Positions 18,244 through 26,472 of a stretch of 46,462 nucleotides of DNA are shown in pieces. A program made the position numbers and the translations under genes. Each line of letters starts with the position of its first letter. Within the stretch, counting starts at the first letter, position 1. The DNA comes from Eubacterium sp. (GTDB taxonomy: Bacteria > Bacillota > Clostridia > Lachnospirales > Lachnospiraceae). Below the pieces are notes generated by a model, which was given only the letters and a program-made list of their open reading frames with translations, searched no databases and was not told the DNA's origin. Location of the stretch: contig JAILAR010000136.1 of assembly GCA_024681515.1 (NCBI GenBank), forward strand, positions 1 through 46,462, given 5' to 3'.

Positions 18244-19257
18244 ATGAAGATAATCGTAGATTGCCTGGGTGGAGACAACAGCCCGGCTGCAGAGGTAGAG
18301 GGCGCGGTCCTGGCCCTGAAGAATAATAAGGATCTGCGCATCGTCCTTGTGGGGGATGAAGAGAAGATCCGTGAGATCCTTACCCGGCGGCGTGTCCGCA
18401 CACCGCGGATCGAGATCGTTCATGCGCCGGAAGAGGTCACCGGAAATGACAAGCCGATCGATGCCGTTCGGCTGAAGAAGAACAGCTCCATGATCCGGGC
18501 CATCCGGATGCTCCGTGAGGACGAATCCGTGGATGCGATGGTGTCCAACGGTGCCACGGGGGTTCTGGTGGCAGCGGCGACTCTGAGGATCGGGCGGATC
18601 GAGGGCGTGCGCCGTCCTGCATTTTGTCCCATGGTACCGAATATGGCCGGCGGTCCGGTGGGGGTCTGCGACAGCGGCGCCAATGTTGATGTAACACCGG
18701 AAATGTTGCAGCAGTTTGCCATCATGGGCACACATTATATGGAGACCTTCCGGGGGATCAAGAATCCGAAGGTGGGTCTGCTGAACATCGGCAAAGAAGA
18801 AGAAAAGGGCGATGACCTGAGAAGAGAAGCCTATAAACTTCTGGAGAAAACTCCCGGGATCAACTTCTGCGGCAACATGGAAGCGAGGGAATTCTTAAAC
18901 GGTGAGTTTGATCTGGTGGTAGCGGACGGCTTCTCCGGAAATGTCCTCTGTAAATGTGCGGAGGGTACCGCACTGGAAGTCCTGAAGCGCCTGAAAAGAG
19001 ATATCAACTCAAAGAAGAAATATCAGCTGGGCGGTCTTCTGATGAAGAAGATGTTCCAGGAAGAAAAAGAATTCATGAACTATCTGAATTACGGCGGATG
19101 TGCACTTCTTGGTATGGAGAAGGTGATCGTAAAGGGACACGGAAGCAGTGACCGGATCGCCACGAAGGTAAGTATCGAGCAGGCGTGCATGCTGCTGAAG
19201 GGTGGGATGAACGAGAAGATCCGGGACTCCATCGCACTGTGCGATCAGGAATCATAA
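18244..19257 (+). CDS. plsX: Phosphate acyltransferase PlsX
   Basis: Converts acyl-ACP and phosphate to acyl-phosphate (and the reverse), the donor for PlsY in phosphatidic acid synthesis; peripheral membrane enzyme. The 337 residues are normal for the family: MKIIVDCLGGDNSP at the start, VSNGATGVLVAAATLRIGRI, GRPAF-like RRPAFCPMVP, NIGKEEEKGDDL, VVADGFSGNVLCKCAEG and KGHGSSDRIA near the end. AGGAG precedes the start. acpP follows 77 bases on. Placement next to FakA/DegV lets acyl-phosphate from exogenous fatty acid go either to PlsY or, through PlsX, to ACP. Confidence 0.96.
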   Translation: MKIIVDCLGGDNSPAAEVEGAVLALKNNKDLRIVLVGDEEKIREILTRRRVRTPRIEIVHAPEEVTGNDKPIDAVRLKKNSSMIRAIRMLREDESVDAMVSNGATGVLVAAATLRIGRIEGVRRPAFCPMVPNMAGGPVGVCDSGANVDVTPEMLQQFAIMGTHYMETFRGIKNPKVGLLNIGKEEEKGDDLRREAYKLLEKTPGINFCGNMEAREFLNGEFDLVVADGFSGNVLCKCAEGTALEVLKRLKRDINSKKKYQLGGLLMKKMFQEEKEFMNYLNYGGCALLGMEKVIVKGHGSSDRIATKVSIEQACMLLKGGMNEKIRDSIALCDQES

Positions 19258-19334
19258 ATCGTGGAACAGGTCATAAGAAAAAGCGCGTTTCGCGCAGGAT
19301 ATGATATCAAAAGTATCGATAAAGGGGAAGAGAG

Positions 19335-19562
19335 ATGTTTGAAGAGATCAGAAATATGCTTGCAAAACAACTGAAGATCAAGGATCCGTCGGTGATCCGC
19401 CCGGATTCCAAGATCAAGGAGGAACTGGGTGCGGATTCCATCGATGTCCTGCAGATCCTTCTGACACTGGAGGAGGAGCGGGGGATCACGATCCCGGATG
19501 AGGAACTGGCAACCTTCGCCGTGGTTCAGGATGTGGTAGATTACCTGGAGAAACAGTTATAA
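19335..19562 (+). CDS. acpP: Acyl carrier protein
   Basis: ACP of 75 residues with the phosphopantetheine site ELGADSIDVLQ (serine near residue 36) and the usual acidic four-helix pattern. It carries fatty acyl chains as thioesters in the cytosol. The ribosome site is a purine-rich AGGGGAAGAGAG. The PAP2 gene begins one base after its stop. In many Firmicutes plsX-acpP is followed by rnc; here it is followed by a lipid phosphatase. Confidence 0.96.
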   Translation: MFEEIRNMLAKQLKIKDPSVIRPDSKIKEELGADSIDVLQILLTLEEERGITIPDEELATFAVVQDVVDYLEKQL

Positions 19563-19563
19563 A

Positions 19564-20343
19564 ATGTCAGAAATCGTGAATCAGAATCAAAAACAAAACC
19601 GGGCAGAGCAGCCCGGGAAGAAGCAGGGAATGATAAAAGCCTGGATTGCTGAGGTCAGATCGGACTGGGCTTACAAGGGCTTTCGATTTAAAAACATCCT
19701 GGACCTGCGTTACCGCCATCTTTTTCTCCTTTTGTTCTGGCCGTTTTTTGTGTTCTCCTTTTTCTGGTCCGAGAAGATGGCTTTGGACAGCGGATTTACC
19801 ATTGTAAAGTGTTCACTGGATGATAAGATCCCGTTCTGCGAGTATCTGGTCCTTCCGTACATCATATGGTTTCCGTTCTGGATCCTGATGGTACTCTATA
19901 CCTGCGGATTTGAAGTGCCTGTTTTCATCAAACTCATGAAATACTTTATGCTGACGCTGACACTGGCACTGTTCATCTTTCTGTTCTGGCCCACAGGGCA
20001 TGATATGTGGCCGAAGGAATTTCCAAGGCACAACTTTTTTACCTGGATCGTTGAACAGATCTATGGTACGGATCATCCGACCAATGTGTGTCCGTCCGAG
20101 CATGTCTCGACAGCGTTTGGAGTTGTTCTGGCGGCAAGAGAGACGAAGCATCTGTCGAGCAGGAAATGGATGATCTATTTTTGGGCGGAAGCCATTCTGG
20201 TATGTGTTTCCGTCGTGTTTATCAAGCAGCATTCCATTCTGGATGTACTGGCTGCGATCCCGGTTATTCTGATCGGATATTTCTGGGCGTTCTATCTTCC
20301 GAAGAGGGAGGAGAGAAGACGGCGGAAGAAGGAAACCGTGTAG
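19564..20343 (+). CDS. PAP2-family membrane phosphatase
   Basis: Multi-pass membrane protein of 259 residues, probably removing phosphate from a lipid phosphate such as phosphatidic acid or an undecaprenyl phosphate. A hydrophilic N-terminus (about 55 residues) is followed by five or six hydrophobic helices. PAP2 motifs: CPSEHVSTAFG (in place of PSGH) and KQHSILDVLAAI (the HxxxD end). The first KX6RP motif is not obvious, as in the Aur1/PAP2_3-like branch. The C-terminus is highly basic (KREERRRRKKE). Its start is one base after the acpP stop with no strong ribosome site, so translation is likely coupled. Confidence 0.85.
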   Translation: MSEIVNQNQKQNRAEQPGKKQGMIKAWIAEVRSDWAYKGFRFKNILDLRYRHLFLLLFWPFFVFSFFWSEKMALDSGFTIVKCSLDDKIPFCEYLVLPYIIWFPFWILMVLYTCGFEVPVFIKLMKYFMLTLTLALFIFLFWPTGHDMWPKEFPRHNFFTWIVEQIYGTDHPTNVCPSEHVSTAFGVVLAARETKHLSSRKWMIYFWAEAILVCVSVVFIKQHSILDVLAAIPVILIGYFWAFYLPKREERRRRKKETV

Positions 20344-20376
20344 GCTTCGACGGATCGTGGCCTACGGGAACTGTCG

Positions 20377-20425
20377 AAAAAAAGACCACAACCTTGAGCG
20401 CGATCGCTCGGTTGTGGTCTTTTTT
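20377..20425. terminator. Strong bidirectional terminator between PAP2 and AAA genes
   Basis: AAAAAAGACCACAACC pairs with GGTTGTGGTCTTTTTT, capped by an inner GAGCG/CGCTC stem with a CGAT loop. The A and T tracts on both sides suit termination from both converging genes. Confidence 0.92.
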
Positions 20426-20455
20426 CGTCTGCTGTGAACAGTACCCGGCTGATCT

Positions 20456-22111
20456 TTAGTCATCCTGCGGTCTTTCCAAAGCTGCATGGGTTTCGGACTC
20501 GATCATGTCTTCGCGGACGAAGGTCAGTAGATCGTCTTCCGTCATGTTCTCATCCTGAACGATACGGGTTGCCTGACGGTCGATACACCGCTCGAAGTAG
20601 TTACGAACGAGACGCGCATTTGCGAAGTTCTTGGTCTTTCCGTCAACCATGCCGCGGAGATAAGCCTCTGCCATGGTAGCGGCATTCGGGGTCAGAACGT
20701 AGTCTGTCTCCTTGCACATGTACTTGAAGATCTCCATCAGCTCGCCGGCTTCATAATCCGGGAAGTGGATATACTTGTTGAAACGGGAACGAAGACCCGG
20801 GTTGGACTCGATGAATTCCACCATTTCCTTGGTGTATCCGGCAACGATGACGATGAAGTCATCACGGTCGTCCTCCATACGCTTCAGCAGTGTGTCGACA
20901 GCTTCCTGTCCGTAGTCGCCTGACTCCTTGTTGTGGGTCAGGGAGTAAGCCTCGTCGATGAAGAGGATACCGCCGATGGCGCGGTTGATGACCTCGGTGG
21001 TCTTCATGGCAGTACCACCGGAGAAGTGGTCTACCAGTCCGGAACGGTCTACCTCGATGAAATGTCCGCGGCTTACAACGCCCAGCTGCTTGTAGATCTT
21101 TGCAAGCAGACGTGCCACGGTGGTCTTACCGGTACCGGGGTTGCCCGTGAATACCAGGTGGAAGGACATGTCGATCCGCTTCAGACCCTTCATCTCACGG
21201 AGACGGCGCACCTTGATGATGTTGACCAGATGCATAACGTCATCCTTAACGGAAGACAGTCCGGTCAGTGCCTGCAGCTCGGCAATGAGCTCGTCTAACG
21301 GCTTATCCAGCTCTTCGGATTCATCGGAGCCTCTGCGGTTTCCGCCGACACGGTTCTTACCACGGTGCAGATCCGGTCCGTCCTGTTCCTGCTTCTGGAA
21401 GTTGGCGAACTCGGAGATATCGTCCGCACGCTTTTTCATGATGTTGTAGCCGGATACGTTGACCGCATTCTTGGATACGAAACGTCCGGTCTTAGCATCG
21501 AAGGAGTTGACTCTTCCGATGTCGGCATCGCCGGTGTTGTTGAAATGCTCGGTACTCTTGTTGGAACCGGTACGTTCCATCTCCTGCATCTTGGCCTGTG
21601 CACGGGAGGAAGGAACATTAACGCCTGCATCCTTCAGTGCGTTGTTCAGGACCTCGATATGGTCGGAGAGGAGCTTCTTTGTGGTTTCATGAACCTTGTC
21701 GTAGTTCAGGAAACCGTCGCCGAGTTTCCGGAATGCATCCACGATGAATTTGGACTTTGCAACATTTCCTTCGCGCACACCGGAGTTGGGATCCAGATCT
21801 GCACGGATGAAATAAGTCAGGGATTTCGGCGGCTCCTTCAGATAGTCGTGGTCGCTGCATTTTTCTCTTACAAATTCAGCAAAACGTTCGCCGGTACGCA
21901 TGCGGAGATTGGTTTCGATATACTGGATCTGATCTGCGGTTTCCGGATTGCCCGGCTCGTACAGATGTCCCAGGAAAACGATCATGTCATATCGGAGCAG
22001 GTCACGGAGCGGTGTCCGTGCGTCGTCCGGGAAGACATTTCCGTTCTTGTTGACCTCGTCTGCATACGCGATACACTCTGCGATCGTGTTCTGAAGATTT
22101 CGTATTTGCAT
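20456..22111 (-). CDS. AAA+ ATPase of the CbxX/CfxQ (SpoVK) type with a long N-terminal region
   Basis: Cytoplasmic AAA+ protein of 551 residues. The ATPase is in the C-terminal half: GNPGTGKTTVARLLAKI (Walker A), GGILFIDEAYSL (Walker B) and NPGLRSRFNKYIHFPDY (arginine finger/sensor region), as in CbxX/CfxQ, SpoVK and EccA proteins. The N-terminal 250 residues are charged and have no motif I recognise; residues about 120-250 look poorly ordered. The start at 22111 is chosen for GAGAGG upstream and because a longer in-frame start at 22186 would lie across the promoter. It is monocistronic. Its client is unknown: no sporulation, RuBisCO or type VII secretion gene is nearby. Confidence 0.88.
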   Translation of the reverse strand: MQIRNLQNTIAECIAYADEVNKNGNVFPDDARTPLRDLLRYDMIVFLGHLYEPGNPETADQIQYIETNLRMRTGERFAEFVREKCSDHDYLKEPPKSLTYFIRADLDPNSGVREGNVAKSKFIVDAFRKLGDGFLNYDKVHETTKKLLSDHIEVLNNALKDAGVNVPSSRAQAKMQEMERTGSNKSTEHFNNTGDADIGRVNSFDAKTGRFVSKNAVNVSGYNIMKKRADDISEFANFQKQEQDGPDLHRGKNRVGGNRRGSDESEELDKPLDELIAELQALTGLSSVKDDVMHLVNIIKVRRLREMKGLKRIDMSFHLVFTGNPGTGKTTVARLLAKIYKQLGVVSRGHFIEVDRSGLVDHFSGGTAMKTTEVINRAIGGILFIDEAYSLTHNKESGDYGQEAVDTLLKRMEDDRDDFIVIVAGYTKEMVEFIESNPGLRSRFNKYIHFPDYEAGELMEIFKYMCKETDYVLTPNAATMAEAYLRGMVDGKTKNFANARLVRNYFERCIDRQATRIVQDENMTEDDLLTFVREDMIESETHAALERPQDD

Positions 22112-22184
22112 ATCTGTTGCCTCTCTATTATAGTTTTTTAGATGTTTTCTGCTGCATGTGACCCCCATCACAACAGACATAGTC

Positions 22185-22213
22185 ATTATAGCACATTATT
22201 CCCGTTTGGTCAC
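22185..22213 (-). promoter_or_regulatory. Promoter of the AAA ATPase gene
   Basis: Minus strand: GTGACC (-35, 22208-22213), 17 bases, extended TGC-TATAAT (-10, 22185-22190). The leader would be about 65 bases. A second TATAAT at 22127-22132 is too close to the start codon. Confidence 0.6.
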
Positions 22214-22232
22214 CGGTTTTTTGTGCTGATTT

Positions 22233-22273
22233 TAAATAAAAACGAGTATGAAGGATCAGCCCTTCATACTCGT
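22233..22273 (-). terminator. Terminator of the aquaporin gene
   Basis: On the minus strand ACGAGTATGAAGG...CCTTCATACTCGT forms a 13-bp stem followed by TTTTTATTT. It lies about 47 bases past the aquaporin stop. Confidence 0.88.
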
Positions 22274-22319
22274 CTGATATTTGCTTTAAAAATGTGTTCT
22301 TCCGACGTGGGATCACAGG

Positions 22320-23042
22320 TTATTCTTCCACAGTACTCTTTCCGAAATTCCCTTCGATAAGCATGTGGATCACGGCTGCCAGTGCGGCACCGATGAACGG
22401 ACCTACGATGAATACCCATACACAGCTCAGTGCGTCGGTGTTACCGTTCATGGCTGCGATCAGAGCGGGGCCCAGGCTGCGGGCCGGATTTACGGAAGTG
22501 CCCGTAAGGCCGATGCCGAGGATGTGTACGCCTGTCAGAGAGAGACCGATGACCAGACCGCCGAAGGAACCGTGATTCTGGTTCTTGGAGGTGACACCGA
22601 GGATCGCAAGAACAAAGATGAATGTGAGAACGACCTCAACGAGGATTCCGGCGCCGGCATTTCCGCTTACGCCGCCCAGACCGTTGGTTCCGTATCCGCC
22701 GGTCATGTCCGTTACTTCACCCATGTTGAAGATCATGGCCAGAACGCCGCTTCCTGCGATGGCGCCGAGGCACTGGAAGAAGAGATAACCGAAGAAATCA
22801 GCCACGCTCATTCCGCCGTTCATAAGTACTGCCAGTGAAACCGCGGGGTTCACATGTCCGCCGGAAATGTTTCCGACACTGTAGGCCATGGCCACGATAG
22901 CCAGACCGAAGGCGAGAGCCGTGAGAATGTAGCCGCCGCCATTTGTTGAATCGCAGCCGACCAGCATGGCCGTGCCGCAGCCGAGGGTGACAAGGATAAA
23001 TGTGCCGATGAATTCGGCGATGTACTTCCGTACGCTTTCCAT
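22320..23042 (-). CDS. Aquaporin (MIP family, AqpZ-like)
   Basis: Membrane channel of 240 residues with six hydrophobic helices and both half-helix signatures: GGHVNPAVSLAV and GTSVNPARSLGPAL. The arginine after the second NPA is the selectivity-filter residue. The short length and lack of a GlpF-type aspartate after NPAR suggest water rather than glycerol, but this is not certain. The start at 23042 has AAGGAGG six bases upstream; the longer in-frame version adds a non-family, highly charged stretch. Monocistronic with its own terminator. Confidence 0.92.
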   Translation of the reverse strand: MESVRKYIAEFIGTFILVTLGCGTAMLVGCDSTNGGGYILTALAFGLAIVAMAYSVGNISGGHVNPAVSLAVLMNGGMSVADFFGYLFFQCLGAIAGSGVLAMIFNMGEVTDMTGGYGTNGLGGVSGNAGAGILVEVVLTFIFVLAILGVTSKNQNHGSFGGLVIGLSLTGVHILGIGLTGTSVNPARSLGPALIAAMNGNTDALSCVWVFIVGPFIGAALAAVIHMLIEGNFGKSTVEE

Positions 23043-23167
23043 AAGTACCTCCTTCTCTCTTCCCGTTTGACAACGCACATCAAAGCGGGTTATTTGATAT
23101 TTTTAATTTATCACATCTGGAAAAGAAGCACAACAAAAGATTTATGTAAACGTCAAAAAAGTGAAAG

Positions 23168-23196
23168 TTGACGGTATTTTTTTCGGATAGTAGAAT
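23168..23196 (+). promoter_or_regulatory. Sigma-A promoter of the esterase gene
   Basis: TTGACG (23168-23173), a 17-base spacer and TAGAAT (23191-23196) lie 115 bases before the esterase start. The 268-base gap between the divergent aquaporin and esterase genes holds nothing else I can name. Confidence 0.75.
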
Positions 23197-23310
23197 GAGG
23201 CAGTAGGATCAACTGATAGAATAATTGTTATAATTAATCAATAGAGAGAATCGGGGCGGATGCTATAGTCTGGGAATCCGCGGCATAAACAGATAAAAGG
23301 GGGAGGGCAT

Positions 23311-24492
23311 ATGGATCAGAAGAATAAAAAGATGCTGACATTTACGGCAGTCCTGCAGCCGGAGGATTACGGGCCGGTGCTGCACTGCATGATCATAAAG
23401 GCAGAAACGGAGAAGGATCATGCATGGATCCGGAGCTACCGCTTTCCCGGGGAGATCCGGGCGGTGATCCGCTCGGATGAGAAGGGGAATCCTTCGGAAA
23501 ACGGAACGTACGAAGCGGTATTTCCCGTGTCGGGGCCCGAGATCGAATGGACACAGGGCTTTGTGTATGATCATATAAAAGAGAGAAATGAGTACCGTGA
23601 GTGGAAGCTCCCGGGGCTGCAGTGCACCCGTGTCGTATGTCCGATATTGGAACGGTTCACCCGAAGAAAGGCGTACACGAAATTTGACATCACGCTGGAA
23701 TACATGGACTATCTTCCGGAGGCATATCATAACCGGAAAGGGGTTCGCACGACCCGCAAGGGGACACTGCCGCTGATCATCTGGCTGCATGGATTGGGAG
23801 AAGGCGGCACTGATCCGACCCTGGTGCTTCTCGGAAACCGCGTTACCGCATTGTCGGAGGTGACGGTGCAGCAGTATTTCCCTGAAAACGGTGCGGCGGT
23901 GCTGGCTCCCCAGTGTCCGACCATGTGGATGGATACGGACGGACAACAGCACTGGAAGGATGAAAACGTATTCGCATCAAACGGAAGATCCTTCTATACG
24001 GAAGTCCTGAAGGGCCTGATCCGGAAATATCTTCAGCTGCATCCGGAGATCGACCGGAGCCGGATCTATATCGGCGGGTGTTCCAACGGGGGATTCATGA
24101 CACTGAATATGATGCTGGCCATGCCGGACACATTTGCGGCGGCATTTCCCATCTGTCCCGCCTATCATCAGGCGTGGATGACTCCGAAGCGGATCAGGGA
24201 GTTTGCAAAGGTTCCCATGTGGGTTACGGCTGCGGCCACGGACACGACGGTGCCGCTGCGGGACAGTGAGGGCGGTCCGGCATTTGCGGATGCCCTTAGT
24301 GAGAAAATGGGTAAGCGTAATAATTTTGTATACAGCCGCCTTCCGCAGGTAATGGGCTTTGATTCGAAGGGGCTCCCGTATGAATATTTCGGCCACTGGT
24401 CCTGGGTGCCGGTGTTGGATGACCGGGTGACAAAGGAGTTTAAGGGGGAGGAGATCCATCTCTTTGAGTGGCTGGCAGCGAAGCATCTGTAA
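23311..24492 (+). CDS. Alpha/beta-hydrolase esterase or peptidase (PHB-depolymerase/prolyl-oligopeptidase-like)
   Basis: Serine hydrolase of 393 residues. An N-terminal beta-rich segment (about 1-130) precedes an alpha/beta-hydrolase core: LPLIIWLHGLGEGG (oxyanion loop), GGCSNGGFM with the nucleophile serine in GxSxG, WVTAAATDTTVP with a probable acid residue, and FGHWSWVPV with the catalytic histidine. There is no signal peptide, so the enzyme appears cytoplasmic. GGGGGAGG precedes the start. Domain make-up resembles esterases that trim acyl groups from carbohydrates or small peptide esters; the substrate is not shown. It has its own promoter and the serpin gene follows 146 bases later. Confidence 0.82.
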   Translation: MDQKNKKMLTFTAVLQPEDYGPVLHCMIIKAETEKDHAWIRSYRFPGEIRAVIRSDEKGNPSENGTYEAVFPVSGPEIEWTQGFVYDHIKERNEYREWKLPGLQCTRVVCPILERFTRRKAYTKFDITLEYMDYLPEAYHNRKGVRTTRKGTLPLIIWLHGLGEGGTDPTLVLLGNRVTALSEVTVQQYFPENGAAVLAPQCPTMWMDTDGQQHWKDENVFASNGRSFYTEVLKGLIRKYLQLHPEIDRSRIYIGGCSNGGFMTLNMMLAMPDTFAAAFPICPAYHQAWMTPKRIREFAKVPMWVTAAATDTTVPLRDSEGGPAFADALSEKMGKRNNFVYSRLPQVMGFDSKGLPYEYFGHWSWVPVLDDRVTKEFKGEEIHLFEWLAAKHL

Positions 24493-24505
24493 TCTTATTA
24501 TCATT

Positions 24506-24535
24506 TTGAAAAAAGTTTTGTATTTTTTCCATAAA
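24506..24535 (+). promoter_or_regulatory. Possible promoter of the serpin gene
   Basis: TTGAAA (24506-24511), an 18-base spacer and CATAAA (24530-24535). The -10 is imperfect. Confidence 0.4.
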
Positions 24536-24638
24536 TCCGAACTGAAGGCTCGTATCATTATCATCACACGCGAGCAAAGCACCCGGAGAGGGCAGCATGG
24601 CGAATGGTATGAATGGTATATGAGCAAGGAGGAATACC

Positions 24639-26009
24639 ATGAAAAAGAGAACAGTAAAGCTGGCAGCGATCGCGCTGACACTGGGAATGATGATAACGGG
24701 ATGCGGAAGCACAGGCGGCGGGAGCACAGCGACCGATCCGCAGCGTGCAGGAACGACCTCGGATCCGGGCAATGTGGTTGAGCCGGAGAAGCCGAATTAC
24801 GGTGCGGGCATTACCAACCTTTCGGCAAACGCAGAGAAGATCGAGATTCCCGAGACACCGATGCAGGGAGTACATGGGGCAGCTCTTTCCAGGAGCGGAG
24901 AGGTGCTTCTCTCCAGGAGCATGGAGCTTGCGAATGATCCCAACGGAAATTACCTGATCAGTCCCATTTCCATACAGATGGCACTGGGTATGTGTGCCAC
25001 AGGTTCGGATCCGGACAGCGCCACCAGGAAGGAACTGATGAATGTGCTCTTCCCGGGCGGTGGTGATGATCCGGCGGTGCTGAATGAAGAGATGGCTACC
25101 TTCGCCAAACGCATGATGGAGAGCAAGGATGCCAGCTGGAATGTGGCAAATTCCATCTGGGTAAATGACAACGGTCGTGTGAAACTTCGGGATACCTACA
25201 TCCGAGATGCTGTAAACTATTATAAGACGGAGCTCTTCCAGGCACCCTTTGACACAAGCACCGTGGAAGCTATCAATCAGTGGGTGAAGGAGAATACCCG
25301 GGAGCGGATCCCGGAGATCCTGGAAGATCTGTCTCCTGAAGCAAGGATTGCACTGGTAAATGCTCTGGCATTTGACGGTGAGTGGGCAGTGCAGTATGAG
25401 GAAACCCAGGTGGATGAGAACGGGAAGTTCACCAATGCCAATGGGGAAGAGAAGACGGTTGCCATGCTTTACAGTCAGGAGGATCGTGCCATCAAGCTGG
25501 CAGGCGGCGTCGGTTTCATCAAGCCATACAAGGGCGGACAGTATTCCTTCGTGGGTATCCTTCCCACGGAGGGCATGAGCACAGCGGATTACATGAAGAA
25601 GATCGCTGAGGATCCCACCAGCTTCGCAGAGGCTTATCTGGCTCCGGAATATAATGATGTATATGTGACCATGCCGGAGTTCAAGGTGGAGTACGAATCC
25701 GTGCTGAACGATCTGCTGAAGAACCTGGGGGTTCAGGAAGCGTATACGGATAATGCGCATTTTCAGGCCATGGTTACGGATGACAGTTCGCCGGTGAAGA
25801 TCGGTACCGTGATCCATAAGACCATGATCGAGGTGGATCGCCATGGAACGAAGGCGGCAGCCGCTACGGTAGTGACCATGGATGAGGCAGAAGCAATTCC
25901 GATGGAGGAACCCATCTTTGTGAAGCTGGATCGTCCTTTCGTCTACGCCATCGTAGACGATGCCAGCGGCGTACCGGTATTCCTGGGTGTACAGAATTCG
26001 ATGGAGTAA
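24639..26009 (+). CDS. Serpin lipoprotein (serine protease inhibitor)
   Basis: Surface-anchored inhibitor of serine proteases, 456 residues. A lipoprotein signal (Lys-rich start, hydrophobic core, lipobox MITGC) is followed by a Gly/Ser/Thr-rich spacer to about residue 70, then a full serpin fold. Family signs: SPISIQMALGMC, NAIWVN-like ANSIWVND, LVNALAFDGEW, the hinge GTKAAAATVVT and the closing signature RPFVYAIVDDASGVPVFLG. The Ala-rich hinge suggests a true inhibitor. The reactive loop is about five residues longer than in alpha-1-antitrypsin and acidic (MDEAEAIPMEE), so P1 is either Ala or one of two Met residues. AAGGAGG lies seven bases before the start. Gut Firmicutes and bifidobacterial serpins inhibit elastase-like proteases; that target is inference here. 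Confidence 0.94.
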   Translation: MKKRTVKLAAIALTLGMMITGCGSTGGGSTATDPQRAGTTSDPGNVVEPEKPNYGAGITNLSANAEKIEIPETPMQGVHGAALSRSGEVLLSRSMELANDPNGNYLISPISIQMALGMCATGSDPDSATRKELMNVLFPGGGDDPAVLNEEMATFAKRMMESKDASWNVANSIWVNDNGRVKLRDTYIRDAVNYYKTELFQAPFDTSTVEAINQWVKENTRERIPEILEDLSPEARIALVNALAFDGEWAVQYEETQVDENGKFTNANGEEKTVAMLYSQEDRAIKLAGGVGFIKPYKGGQYSFVGILPTEGMSTADYMKKIAEDPTSFAEAYLAPEYNDVYVTMPEFKVEYESVLNDLLKNLGVQEAYTDNAHFQAMVTDDSSPVKIGTVIHKTMIEVDRHGTKAAAATVVTMDEAEAIPMEEPIFVKLDRPFVYAIVDDASGVPVFLGVQNSME

Positions 26010-26102
26010 TGGAGAAACAGGATTGATCTTGCAGGAATCTGTCTTATAAAAGCACTCTTCCTGGGTAAGATCCGGAAGAGGATCCTGACGGATGCGTATC
26101 AG

Positions 26103-26333
26103 GTGACCGTTTCTACCGTGACGGATAAGGAACGGGTGATCCGAAGAAGTTATGGCAGTGGTTTTTATATTGAAGTGGATATCCCGGACAGCTACGGGGA
26201 CCGGCGGAGACTGAAGGTATCGCAGCGGTGTTACGGTGTTCTGAAAACCGGAGACCGGGTGCTGGCCATCCGTTACAATGACGGGAACTACGGATTTTAT
26301 GACTGGTTCGATATCGTAAAATGCAAGGAGTAA
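26103..26333 (+). CDS. Small protein of unknown function
   Basis: A 76-residue product from a GTG start, basic and aromatic-rich, with likely beta strands (GSGFYIEVDIPD, LKTGDRVLAIRY, YGFYDWFDIVKC). I do not recognise it. No good ribosome site precedes the GTG; the frame is open back to the serpin stop at 26009, so a non-ATG start further up, or a remnant of a larger gene, is possible. A terminator follows directly, so it is probably co-transcribed with the serpin. Confidence 0.5.
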   Translation: MTVSTVTDKERVIRRSYGSGFYIEVDIPDSYGDRRRLKVSQRCYGVLKTGDRVLAIRYNDGNYGFYDWFDIVKCKE

Positions 26334-26350
26334 GCATAGATGTAATGAGA

Positions 26351-26393
26351 AACAGTGATCATGGTCAGAATATGACTGCGGTCACTGTTTTTT
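26351..26393 (+). terminator. Terminator after the serpin unit
   Basis: ACAGTGA...TCACTGT with an inner GTCA/TGAC pairing, followed by TTTTTT. It closes the serpin/small-protein unit. Confidence 0.78.
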
Positions 26394-26423
26394 GTATGAG
26401 AGGAGGTGTATGCTTTACGCATG

Positions 26424-26462
26424 ATAATTCACGGAGCACGTCTCAGTGCGCGAAGTGTTGAA
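26424..26462 (+). repeat. Hairpin repeat family II, copy a
   Basis: ATAATTCACGGAGCAC-gtctca-GTGCGCGAAGTGTTGAAT; GCAC pairs with GTGC. The 3' end lies one base from the GGAGG site of the lipoprotein gene at 26473. Confidence 0.6.
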
Positions 26463-26472
26463 TGGAGGTCAT

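Noticed and set aside
24639-26009. Serpin as evidence of recent transfer from a eukaryotic host
   Set aside because: Bacterial lipoprotein signal, strong Shine-Dalgarno and codon use like its neighbours; bacterial serpins are established in gut bacteria.
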